This document shows, piece after piece, positions 31,865 through 42,154 of a stretch of DNA of 64,000 bases. Below the pieces are notes generated by a model that saw only the letters and a list, made by a program, of their open reading frames with translations, did not search any database and was not told the DNA's origin. How positions within the stretch are numbered: the stretch's first letter is position 1; the number at the start of each line of letters is the position of its first letter. Source of the stretch: Pilaira anomala (taxonomy: Eukaryota; Mucoromycota; Mucoromycetes; Mucorales; Mucoraceae); assembly GCA_025716855.1 (NCBI GenBank), contig JAIXMQ010000007.1, positions 186,001-250,000 on the forward strand. The letters are read 5' to 3'. The position numbers and the translations under genes were made by a program.

Positions 31865-33285
31865 TTAATTATTTCCTTCTTTTACCAAATCTATAAAATT
31901 TTAAAAAAAAAAGTAAAAAGAAAAAGGTAATTGATATTAGAAAAAAATAAAAAAAAAGTTCAATCGTGTTATTTTAAACAAGACAAAGTAGTTACCAAAG
32001 TAAGGGTGATTCATAGCTTCCTTTGCAGTTAATCTTTCTTGATGATCAAATCTTAATATTTTATCCAAGAAATCAAATAATTCATTTGACATGTATTTCT
32101 TATTGCTAGGATTAATATATCTTGCCCAAGGCATTGGTTTAAAGCTATAAATAATTAAAAAAAAAAAAAAAATAAGTATTCTAAATAATATAAAAACGTA
32201 ATTGATCAACATTTTACTTTTTCATGACTCCATCAAATTCTTTACTAAGGGATAAATTATACTTTTTCAAGTAAGATCTTAAAGCAGCTGTACCCAATGT
32301 TCTTGTGATGACGACCAATTGATCTATATTATCACGACCATTAAAGAATGGATCCTTACGAAATACCATACCAGAAAGCATTGCACCATAACTCCAAATA
32401 TCAAGGCTATAATCATACATTTGTAAATCCACAAGTAATTCAGGTCCTTTATAACAACGTGATGCAACACGTACGTTGTATTCTGTTTCAGGTAAATAAA
32501 AATCTGCTAAACCCCAATCAATTAAACGTAACTATATATATAAAAAAAAAAAAGCTTGGGTAAGAGTTTTTTCTTTTCTTTTTTTTTTTCTGTTACAGTA
32601 CTTTTCGCTGTTGATGGTCAATCATGACATTATGTGGCTTTACGTCACGATGCATAATACCAGAGGAATGACAGAAGTCAAGTGCTTTTAATAATTCCAA
32701 CATGTAGTATCGAATATCGTAATCAGTGAAAGTTTGGTATAATACTCTGAATTCTGTGTTGTTGACATATTCAAATATTAAAGAAGGAGTTCTTGACTGC
32801 AGATATAAAAAAAATGAATATATATATATATATATACAGTAGATATATAGAAGAAGAAGAAGAAGAAAAAAACTTACTTGAGGATCTCTGACGATATCTA
32901 ATAAACTAATAATGTTGATTCCACCTTTCAAGTTTTGTAATATTTTGATTTCTCTCTTTATCTTCTTCTTTTTTACGGGTTTAAGAACTTTGATAATACA
33001 ACTTTCGTTTGTTGCCATGTGTCTACCTTCAAACACTTCAGAATATTTGCCTCTTCCTACTTTTTTACATATTTCATAAGCGTCTTGATCACTATAAAAA
33101 GTGTGTGTGTTATTTTTGAAGGTTTTTTTATTTTTTTATTGGACTCTCTTTTATTATTTTTACCCCCATTGTACTTGAAGTGTGTCATATTCATAATATT
33201 CGGGTGTTCTATCTAAACTTGCGTTAGCATAGACTCTTGATATCCTTTGATCAGGCTCTGGTTCAGACATTGAAACGCCCTCCAT
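31865..33285 (-). CDS. CKA1: Casein kinase II catalytic subunit alpha
   Basis: Exons 33285-33164, 33091-32878, 32796-32602, 32531-32218, 32144-31996 and 31890-31865 give 339 residues, the normal CK2-alpha length. Visible marks are the glycine loop [11 protein letters not shown], catalytic Lys in [17 protein letters not shown] (with the CK2-specific basic cluster), [12 protein letters not shown], the CK2-diagnostic DWG in [14 protein letters not shown], and [20 protein letters not shown] followed by [10 protein letters not shown]. The terminal exon is only 26 nt and supplies the last residues (DLVKEGNN), completing HPYFD. Constitutive acidophilic Ser/Thr kinase, usually in a tetramer with beta subunits. 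Confidence 0.95.
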
Positions 33286-33404
33286 CTTGTTTTAAAAAAA
33301 AAAAAAAGTGATGAAAAACAGAGAAAGAGCTGATATTTAATTTTTTATATTTATTTATTTGTTATCAAAAAAAAAAAAAAAAAAAAAAAAAAAATGCGAT
33401 TTTT

Positions 33405-36400
33405 TTATGTTCTATGATCAATCAATTGTTGTTGTTCTTCATCAAATAATAATTCCCATTGATCTGGAGGAACTAAAGATCCAAACAATAGAGTCATATT
33501 ATCACCCAGCTATATATCATATTAATATCAAAATAACCAAAAGAAAAAAAAAATACATGTATACTTTTTTTTTTTTTACCTTATCTAATTCACGAATGAT
33601 ATCTTCCATTAAAGTTACATAAGCATAATAAAATACATAGGCATTATCCTTTTCTAACAATTGCTTAGATTTAGCTAAAGGCATATCACACAACTGTTCC
33701 AATAAAGCCTTCCAAGCCTTTCTTGCCTGTGGTAAAAAGGGAGGCATAGGCGTCTTGAGTCTTAAAGCAGAAGCCAAGAGATAAAAGTAAAGCAACACAT
33801 TACCCACCATTTCTCTTCTTTCTTGTGCAACAGGCGCCATGAAATCATGTTGTACTTCACTAAACCAAGCATCCTTTAACATAACTGTTCGCATCGACAA
33901 GAAACGATCGACGATATTCTGACAAGACGATAACATGTTTCGATACGTGTCTATCGGGAAAGGTCCCTTCAGACGTGGTTCATTCGGCGTTTGAGATAAA
34001 AGCGATTGTAAATCCAAAAGAGCGCGTTGTAACCCAAGTTCCAAGTCCATAAAGGATTGTGTAGCGAGTCTTCTCTGTGCTTCAAAGGTCAAGATTTGTG
34101 TTTCGGAGGCGTTGGGACCGATTTCCATGAGATGCACTTGATGTGGTTCACGTTGTTTATTGGATGGATAATCTGCATAGATCGAAACAAGCTTTTGGTA
34201 GAGCCAAGCTAATCTTAATAAGAAATCAGAAAGTCCTTTACGTAACTCGACACGTGCTTCGTAAGGCCAGACATAAGCAGTGGCAATGAGACCAAAGACA
34301 ACACCGATGATAATGGCGAATAAACGTTGCGTGGCTAATTCCCAGACTTCAATTTGGTTGGTTTCTTTATCGTTGAATTTGTTGAGCATGACCAAGTTAT
34401 AGGCTAATAAAGTGAATTGACCGAATTTACCGTGCTTGTTATGCAAAATCATCCAGAAATTGGGGATTGAAAATAACCAGGTCAAGACAGGTAAGACGTA
34501 CATGTTTCCAGGGAAAAGCATGTAGAAGATCATGGCAGTGTAACAGCCCAAGATGGTAGAGAAAATACGGTAGATGGCAACCAAGTTGGTACCTCCTACT
34601 GTAGGCGTCATGACAACCATAAGTGTAATCAAGGCCCATTCCATACGGTACTGACGGTACCATTCTCTTGAGAAATCCATAAATGCAGGCGTAGCTAATA
34701 AGATGGTGGCTATGGTGGCTTTAATAGCGTATCGCATCTTTTGTAACTTGAATAAAGAAAATGTTCGCCAGACACGGATGAAGAACTTTCTCCAGGTTGT
34801 TTTTGGTTCAGGTGTATGTAATGTATTGAACGTGTTTCTTTCGTTGGGTACAAAGGGAGTGATATGTAAATGATGATGATGATGATGACGATCCTCTTTT
34901 TTGGTCGTGAGTCTTTTCCAGGCAGATTTGAAACAAGAAACCAACCAGGTACCTAAACTAGCACTATGGGCTTGATTTAATTTCTCGACAGAATCTACTA
35001 AAGTGATTAATTCACGTGCGAATTCAGTCATGTTGAACATAAAGAAATAGACCAAGATCACTTCTTCTCCTAGTACAGAGCCAATGGCTTCAGATTCGAC
35101 GTCTTCAGTCTTTTTCTTGGTAGCTTGATTGATGATATGTTGAACACGGGTCTTGTAGAGCTTTTGGATGGCTTGCCTTTGAGCGGTTTCGAATAAAGAA
35201 ATGGCTTTTTCTAAATTGGCTTTTAAGACGGGCAAAGGAGGAGATCTGTTTTTAGTGCTTGATCGCATCCAACGCGTGATGGAGTAATTGTTTGAAGTAG
35301 AGAAACTTGTTTGAAGATGGAAAAGGGTTTGTTTACAGGTGTAAGCAAATGATTTTAAAGGGGGTCGAATGGTTTGAATAAAATTGATTAAAGGAGTTGC
35401 ATCTGACATATCTTCATCTTCTTCAGAAGCCATTTCATCGTGTTCTTCTTCAGGTAATGAAGGACCATGTGAAGAAGAAGACATGTATTTCTTTTGATCA
35501 TGATGTTTTAAAAACTCGTCAAATTTATCATCCGATTGAGATACAACCGTTCTTTGTTTACGCATTTCGTCCTGTAATTTTCTACGACGGTATCCAGCTC
35601 TTACGTTCCAGTTTGTATCGTTCAGGGTGGATGCAGGTACAAAAGATTGAGATAATTTTGCAGAATTTCTTCGTTTTGTGTTCATATTGAATGGTGTACT
35701 GGGTGTGCCAAATAAAGCGGCCGAAGCGTTTCTTAAAGTAGATGCTTTATTGTTCTTTTTATTTTGTTTCTTGTGTCTAGAAGATTCCTTGTACTGTTGG
35801 GTGGCTTCACTTCCCATGATTTCAAATTGAATACCACAACTACTACGTAACCCACCCATATGTTGAGCTAATCTCTGCATACTCTTGATGACCTGATCAT
35901 ATTCCTCTGCTCTTCCTCTGACCTCACTATTCCAAACGGTTTCCAATTTAGCTTCCTTGAGTGATTTCTGTAACGCAGTGAAACTTGCTTGATGTGATTG
36001 AATGGCGGTTTGTAAAGTACGATTTGCTTTGAACTCGGGTAAATCATCATCCAATAAAAAGGTCTTGGTGAGTAACTTGAGGAGGACACGGTAAGAGACA
36101 AGGGTTTCGTCTACATCTTTTTTAAGTTTCTTGGCGGCAGAGACGGGCCAGAAGATGATACAACAGGCGACCGTGATTAAAGTACCTGTAGCAACCGAAG
36201 TAGTGATTTGTTCAATACGTGTTGTATCAAAGTCTCCTGCATTTGCAGATCCTTCTCGTACGACAATGATGAAAATGGTGATGAAAGCTAAACTGGATGC
36301 AGTCGCTACAGGAGGTTTGTTCCAATGCGCTTTTAAGAAAGAAATGATGAATGTGGAGCCTGCGAGCCAGAAGAGGACGGAAATAAGGTGTGCGGTTAGG

Positions 36401-37306
36401 AAATGGTTACGGTCCACAAAGAAATCGGTGGTAACCATGGATCCTAAACAGATGGTGACAGCGAATAAAACGTAGCCCCAACCATAGGCAGCGGCCTCTA
36501 CCATACCACCTAAGGTCTTGGCAGGGTTGAAAAAGACAGTAGCGGTTGCGACTAAATGAGATGAGGTATGGTTGTATCCAATCATGGCGTTTAAGGCAGG
36601 TACAAAAGTAAATAAAGAGCCTAAGAAGTAAGCAAAACTACATTTCAAAACGAGTCTTTGACGAGGAGAGAATTTGCATACGGTGTAAAGGGATTTAACG
36701 GTGGCTAAGAAACGAGACCAAACGGAAGCGTCTTGGTCGTCAGTGACGATATGATGTGATTTTCTTTTGGATTTTTTTGTGATGGGGAAAAATGGTTCAT
36801 CGGAGTCACTGTCATCGGAAGAAGAGGAAGATTCCGAAGGATGATGAGTGTAAATGGCTCCTTGATACGAATTTAACAATGGCGTGGTATCTTTTGGGCT
36901 AGAAATAGATACTTAGTATTATTTTTTTTTTAAAAAAAAAAAATGGGTTTATTTCTCTTTTTTACCTTTGTTGGTGGTGATAATCGTTTGATATTCTGTT
37001 GGTATAATCACGTTGTTGATCTTGTTCTTCTTCGTCAGGTAAAGTACTTAGAGATACAGTTCTCTTTTGTACGGTACCGTCATCAAGTATGACTTCAATT
37101 TCACTAAAAGTAGAAGGAGATCTCGTTAAAAAGCCTTGATCTAAATCTCGGTCGTGCAACTGTTGAAGAATATCGAGCGATCTTGTTCTTTCGATAAAGA
37201 AAGATTGTGGTGAGGAAGAAAGTGGTGGTAGACCTGGGTCTGAGAGTGGCGAACCTACTACGGGCGCTGCATTTTGTGGTCTTCTTTTGTTTGGCGATTC
37301 GCTCAT
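33405..37306 (-). CDS. Large FUSC/DUF2421 multipass membrane protein (BRE4-like)
   Basis: Exons 37306-36966, 36898-33580 and 33509-33405 give 1254 residues. A disordered N-terminus is followed by a first hydrophobic block (CSFAYFLGSLFTFVPALNAM through WPVSAAKKLKK) and a second one (AIKATIATILLATPAFMDFS through AIIIGVVFGLIATAYVWPYE). The C-terminal part (ELRKGLSDFLLRLAWLYQKL onward) is the DUF2421 region. This two-block layout is that of fungal 'putative ER transporter 6TM' proteins related to fusaric-acid-resistance pores and yeast Bre4. The substrate is unknown. A basic/acidic linker and a His-rich patch (DRHHHHHH-type, about 34870) separate the halves. It is divergently placed from SHR3. 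Confidence 0.85.
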
Positions 37307-37991
37307 AAACGAAAAAAAAAAAAAAAAAAAATAGAGTTGCAAAAAAAAAAAGAAAGAAAAAAAAAAAAGGAAAAAAAATATCTTTTTTTTTTTCTTAATA
37401 GGGTTATTTTATGATGTCATTTACGCTTATCTTGTGTACGAACACTTCTTTAAGGGTAAGTTTGAAAGCTTCTCTTGGCTGTCAAGTCTTTTTTTTTTTT
37501 TCTTTATTTTACATACTAACATATAAGTTTGTTTATTCAGCATATATCTATCATTTTATTTTTGATATTAAATAAATAAAGAAAAAGTCTGTTTTATCAG
37601 ATTGTCAAATAATCTTTAATTGGTAATAGTTTATTGTCTCACAAAGCAATGATGTCTGAATGTTTGATCCTTTCGTCATCTATTTACCTTTTCAACGTAT
37701 TTCATTTCTAATTTGTGTGAGCGGGATATAAGTCATCGTCTTTCTCTCTTTCTCTTTTTAAAGCAGTAACAACATTTACTCGAGATAATAAACAATTAGA
37801 TCTTACGAAAAATAAAACCTTTTTATGGATCGTCAAATGACGAGCATTGATCCAAACAATTACCTTAAATCAAGCCAATAAAAGCGCGTAAAACATTGAA
37901 AAAGCGCATGATAAATAAGGCGAAATACTTAAATTGGGAGAGTAAAGCAATTCACTTTTTTTTTTTTTCTTCTTTTATTCAACATTCTCCC
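37307..37991. promoter_or_regulatory. Bidirectional promoter region (BRE4-like / SHR3)
   Basis: 685 bp between two divergent start codons, without an ORF. It contains long A and T tracts (37316-37390), typical of nucleosome-poor fungal promoters, and a TATATAA-like stretch is not obvious. No specific operator recognised. Confidence 0.45.
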
Positions 37992-38896
37992 ATGAAAAAG
38001 GAATCGATGCAAACAGCTAAAGTAGCACTTATACTTTGCTCTTGCTTCTTTTTATACGGTGTAAGAAAGCTTAAAGAAGTAAAAGTTTTTTTTTTTAAAA
38101 AAAAATTCATATTTTCGTTTTATTTAGACATATTGGTCCGATTGGGCTTTTGACTATTATTTACTATGGGCCAACCCGGTTAATTTACCAGACGTTATTG
38201 CTCGAGCCACTGTAAATGTGAATTAAGAAAATATAGAAAAAAAAAAGAGGCTAATTTTTTTTTTTTAAAGTTTTATTATGCAAATCAAGCACATATTCCT
38301 TCTATATTAAAGTATGTTCCCATTGCAAATTTATGTATTGCAACAAGTGGCATCATTATCGGTTTATTTACAATGACGGACGGTAATTTATTGTTTGATG
38401 GTGCTTCCTTAGGTAATAAAGGGAATATTTTATATATGGACATTGAAACTCATGTCATTTTATAGTACTCATGTTCTTTGGGTTAACAACTTATATTACG
38501 TCTGTAAAGCCAGGTATACATTACATATATATATATATATATATATTTGTAAACGAAAAATCTAATTTTCTTTCCTTTCTTTTCTAGCGATTGCTATTGT
38601 TAGCGAGTCAGATGATATTCCGGCGATCACAATTGCATTAAAGAATATTGCAGCAGCACATTTCATCATGGTATTAGCAATTACAGGTAATACAGCCAAG
38701 AGATTTATAAGTCTGAGTTATATATCTAAAATATATGTATACAGGTATAATTGGATTACAAGTAGCACATTATTTTGTAATGAAAAAGCCGAGTAGAGGA
38801 GTAGGGCAAGATAATGAAGATCAAGAAGAAGAAGAAGAAGAGGAGGAGGAGGATGAAGAAGAAGAGGAAGAGGAAGAAGAGAATAAAAAGAATTAA
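37992..38896 (+). CDS. SHR3: SHR3-type amino-acid-permease packaging chaperone
   Basis: Exons 37992-38060, 38128-38211, 38271-38412, 38466-38513, 38588-38686 and 38745-38896 give 197 residues. Four hydrophobic helices are visible: KVALILCSCFFLYGVTYWSD, YVPIANLCIATSGIIIGLFT, LVLMFFGLTTYITSV, and FIMVLAITGIIGLQVAHYFV. The NLLFDGASLVL segment and overall layout match Shr3, an ER membrane chaperone that prevents aggregation of amino-acid permeases and loads them into COPII vesicles. The cytosolic tail is almost pure Glu/Asp (about 25 acidic residues) ending NKKN. A second in-frame ATG lies 15 bp after the first. All splice phases agree. Confidence 0.85.
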
Positions 38897-39368
38897 TTCC
38901 TCTTACTTGTACATAACATATACGCATATATAACTTACTGATTTTCGAACTACTTTTTAAAAAATAATAATAAAGGCTTAATTTATCAGAGCAACAGTTT
39001 TTTTTTTGGGGGGGTGCCCATGAATCTTATTTTAAAGACTAAACGTCTTTTTGTCTAGATCCAGACCTCTTATTACCTTCAAACCATCTACCTAGTACTG
39101 ATCTAATGTCGAAGTTAGTATTAAGTGACCAGGAAGGTATTAATATTATAGTGACAGCACTTATTGGTAAGTATATCATTCATACTTCTGTCCAGGGGAT
39201 TAAGATGAAAAGAACACATTTTTGCTTCAGCTTTAAGTAGGACTTGTGGCTCTGAATTTGTATACTGTCGACCAAATGAATGGTCTGATTGTACCAGATT
39301 GGATATGCTGTACATACCATCAATAGTCTCTACTAGTTTCCATTTGTGTTCATAGAAATTCGACATAT
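38897..39368. other. Possible truncated gene remnant at the edge of the inverted repeat
   Basis: On the plus strand 39058-39167 looks like one exon (after TTTTTGTCTAG, reading PDLLLPSNHLPSTDLMSKLV then LSDQEGINIIVTALI, before GTAAGT). On the minus strand an 81-codon ATG frame is open at 39366-39121. Neither is recognised. Both abut the MITE that starts the inverted repeat, so a gene may have been cut there. Confidence 0.3.
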
Positions 39369-39370
39369 TA

Positions 39371-39448
39371 GGGGTGTTCAGACCAATTTATGCTAAAATC
39401 TGACAAATTTACGTTAGCCAATAAAATTAATTTGGGTCTGAACACCCC
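39371..39448. mobile_element. 78-bp MITE, copy b
   Basis: Same element as at 19249-19326, with 14-bp inverted ends GGGGTGTTCAGACC. It forms the outer border of the left arm. Confidence 0.8.
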
Positions 39449-39452
39449 AAAT

Positions 39453-39494
<42 letters not shown>

Positions 39495-39515
39495 AATTTT
39501 AGCTCAATTTTTTAG

Positions 39516-40348
39516 TTGACAGATGATGTAAATCTTGGTTTGACACCCAATATGAAAGGTTTAGAAGGTGCAATTAACGCCGGTGCAGAAGAGGTGGCTT
39601 TATTTACTGCTGTCACTGAATCATTTAATTTAAAAAACACTAATTGTTCAACTAAAGAAACTCTTGCTAGAGCAAAACAAGTATTGAAAAAAGCTTTAGA
39701 TCAAAAATTAAGAGTAAGAGGGTAAAGTAATAAAAAAAAAAAAAAGAAAAAAAAAAGGGAGGAATAGAGATGCATAGGTGCTGATAATTCTTTCATTAGT
39801 CATCTCTCTTGTGTTTTAAGTTGTCCTTATGAAGGAAACGTCAATCCAGAAAAGGTTGCCTTGATGGCCAAAGAATTATATGACGCTGGGTGTTATGAAA
39901 TTAGTTTAGGGGATACGATTGGTGTTGGTACTGCGGGATCCATGGCTACTATGTTGGAGCATGTATTAAAGGTAGTTCCAGCTGAAGCAGTTGCAGTACA
40001 TTGTCATGATACCTACGGACAGGCCTTATTAGCAAATATCTTGAAGGCTTTAGAATATGGTATTCGTGTGGTTGATAGTTCAGTTGCAGGTTTAGGTGGT
40101 TGTCCTTATGCACCTGGCGCTAAAGGTAATGTGGCAGCTGAAGATGTACGTAGTCTATATGCTTCATGGTATGGGGTTCAAGACTGATGTTGATTTGGAC
40201 GCTTTAATTGAAACTGGACAATTGGATTTCGGAATAAATCAATTGACCTACAAGTTCTAGAGCCGGTGCTGCTTTAATGGTTGCTAGACAACATAAGCTG
40301 GACTTGGCTGCTGCTGCTAAATTAGAGGCCAATGCTTCCAAGCTTTAA
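39516..40348 (+). pseudogene. HMG-CoA lyase fragment, copy 2 (left arm)
   Basis: Reads DDVNLGLTPNMKGLEGAINA from a point without an ATG, so the N-terminal third is absent. An intron at about 39722-39797 is retained, then [40 protein letters not shown] and [20 protein letters not shown]. The shared 4-bp insertion (about 40147) shifts the frame before [18 protein letters not shown], and an extra T at about 40221 shifts it again. The metal-binding HCHDTYGQ and [11 protein letters not shown] are intact. Not expected to make active enzyme. A tail of about 30 A's follows the 3' flank. Confidence 0.92.
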
Positions 40349-40409
40349 ATTTTTTTTATTTATTTTTTTTATATGTAACTGATTAAAAATAAGAAAATTC
40401 ATAGTTTTC

Positions 40410-40444
<35 letters not shown>

Positions 40445-40707
40445 GAAATCAACTCTCTTCATATATTATGACTTCACTGTACAAATAACATATCGCACGT
40501 AACTAGTAACTATGCAGCTACAAGTATGAACATTTCTTGTTTAATTACATGCTTGATCTCATAACTATTCGGAAAAGAAGCAGTTATAAATTCAATTGAA
40601 ACTACCATATGGATGGTCTTTTCTAATGCACAATCAGTATATCTATATATATTTAGCACATACTTCACATAAACTGTATAACTTCATTATTTATTTATTA
40701 TTATTAT

Positions 40708-40739
<32 letters not shown>

Positions 40740-40843
40740 TAAAGAGAAAAATTAAACGTCACCCCATCTTGATCTCCTAATAGGGGAAACTCCATCATCC
40801 ATATTAGGAGATCAAATGGGGCGACGTTTAATTTTTCTCTTTA
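40740..40843. mobile_element. 104-bp foldback element, copy 1
   Basis: TAAAGAGAAAAATTAAACGT at the left is the reverse complement of the right end, and most of the element pairs into one hairpin (arms about 46 bp, short loop around TCCATCATCC). It includes GATCTCCTAATA on both arms. It separates the HMG-CoA lyase flank from the ULS1-like 3' end and contributes the ULS1 stop codon sequence. Confidence 0.85.
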
Positions 40844-41529
40844 CGGATTGCCACCACGAAAGAGGTAAACCAAGTCTCTCAAACGCATCTCCAGTTTGGT
40901 CTGACCAAAGACACCTTTGATCAGTGCCTATTTTAAAGAAATGTTTAGAGCCATGTTTGAATAACTATTATATACTTACCTGTTTTCTGGACTGTATAAA
41001 AAATAGTCTTTGTTCAACAGTGTCGTTAACTAAGATGTGGTATATCTCTACCTCTTTTAGTTGTCCAATCCTATGAACACAATTGATCGCTTTGTTTTCC
41101 AACGTAGGATCCCACCAAACATCCAAAAAAATCACGCGATTGGCACAAGTTAGGTTTAAACCTGTTGATCCGCATTTGGTGGAGGCAAGAAGTACTTTGA
41201 TATTCGGGTCTGAAGAGAATTCGTTTACTATCTTGCCTTTTGATTTGATGCTTTTTGCCCCGTCATAACGAAGGAAACGAATCCCTTCATCATTCAGGGA
41301 GGTTTCAACCAGGTCCAATAAACCCGTAAACTGAGAGAATACGACTGTTTTATCTTCGATTGCTGTTTGTTTCAATATTTCAGTCAATTTACGGATTTTT
41401 GCGCTTGAGGTGAATCTTTGAATTTCTGCATCCTGTTCTTCATTAAGAGGGGCTCTTGATGCTTCATAGATTTCAGGTGCACGATTCTTCAAGAAGTTAT
41501 CAATGGATACTAGACGGTTTGAATCCAAG
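40841..41529 (-). pseudogene. 3' fragment of ULS1-like translocase (left arm)
   Basis: Minus-strand exons 41529-40980 and 40927-40841 encode the same C-terminal helicase lobe as the intact gene (DSNRLVSIDNFLKNRAPEIY through TVEQRLFFIQSRKQ, then ALIKGVFGQTKLEMRLRDLV). It contains helicase motifs V and VI but lacks motifs I-III and the RING. At 41530-41540 a short run, TTTATTTACAG-type on the minus strand, resembles an intron acceptor, so a longer diverged copy may once have existed. An ATG at 41576 keeps the frame open (202 codons), but no ATPase activity is possible. Confidence 0.9.
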
Positions 41530-41540
41530 ATGATTCCACA

Positions 41541-42098
41541 ATGTCTGTAAATAAACATATGAAAAATGTTCATCACTCTTCCTCATCATCCTCTGCATAT
41601 ACTACTACATCATCCTCTGCACCATCTTCTTCTTCTATCGGCTCATCCTCATCAAAGCGAAAATTTGAAGGTGAACTCTCTGATAATAACAAACGCCTCA
41701 AGTCTGAATCCTTAGGTGACTTACCTATAACTGATAGTGAGGTGCAATCCACAAGTGACATTGAACAAAAGGAGAATGTTCATCCAGATAACCTCCATAC
41801 TGATAATCTCCATGCTAGTAATCTCCATGCTGGTAATATCCAAACTGATACTGAAACCGAAGGTAATTTTTAAGTATAACCCAAGTCCATTTATACTGAT
41901 ACACTTTAATTTATAGTTGATGAGAATCATCTTGATAATACCTCTACAGCTACTCATAACTTAACAGATGATGCTCGTCGTACAGAAACTGAAGATGAAC
42001 TTGATGATGATGTCTTTTATGACGCTTCAGACATTCTTCATCATACTGATAAAGTTTATTATAATAATCCAATCGATATCCAAATTGGTCAAATTAAA

Positions 42099-42154
<56 letters not shown>

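Larger units (their letters stand above)
39369..41529. repeat. Inverted repeat, left arm (2161 bp)
   Basis: Nearly identical to the reverse complement of 44511-46650. It contains, in order, a 78-bp MITE, the HMG-CoA lyase fragment copy 2, its 3' flank, a 104-bp foldback element and the 3' third of a ULS1-like gene on the minus strand. The few differences I saw are poly-A lengths and scattered single bases (for example the Pro/Ser codon near 39550). The outer edge coincides with the MITE end; the inner edge is at CTTGGATTC. Confidence 0.95.

Noticed and set aside
36131..36475. 114-codon plus-strand ORF inside the FUSC gene
   Set aside because: Antisense shadow of a conserved membrane-protein exon; no motif or introns of its own.
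39516..39725. Start of HMG-CoA lyase copy 2 as an independent gene
   Set aside because: The open frame begins at TTG, not ATG, directly after the duplicated non-coding flank, and the N-terminal catalytic region is absent.
40968..41576. 202-codon helicase ORF as a functional truncated protein
   Set aside because: It has only the second helicase lobe and its first codons lie outside the homologous arm; it is better explained as the duplicated 3' end of ULS1.
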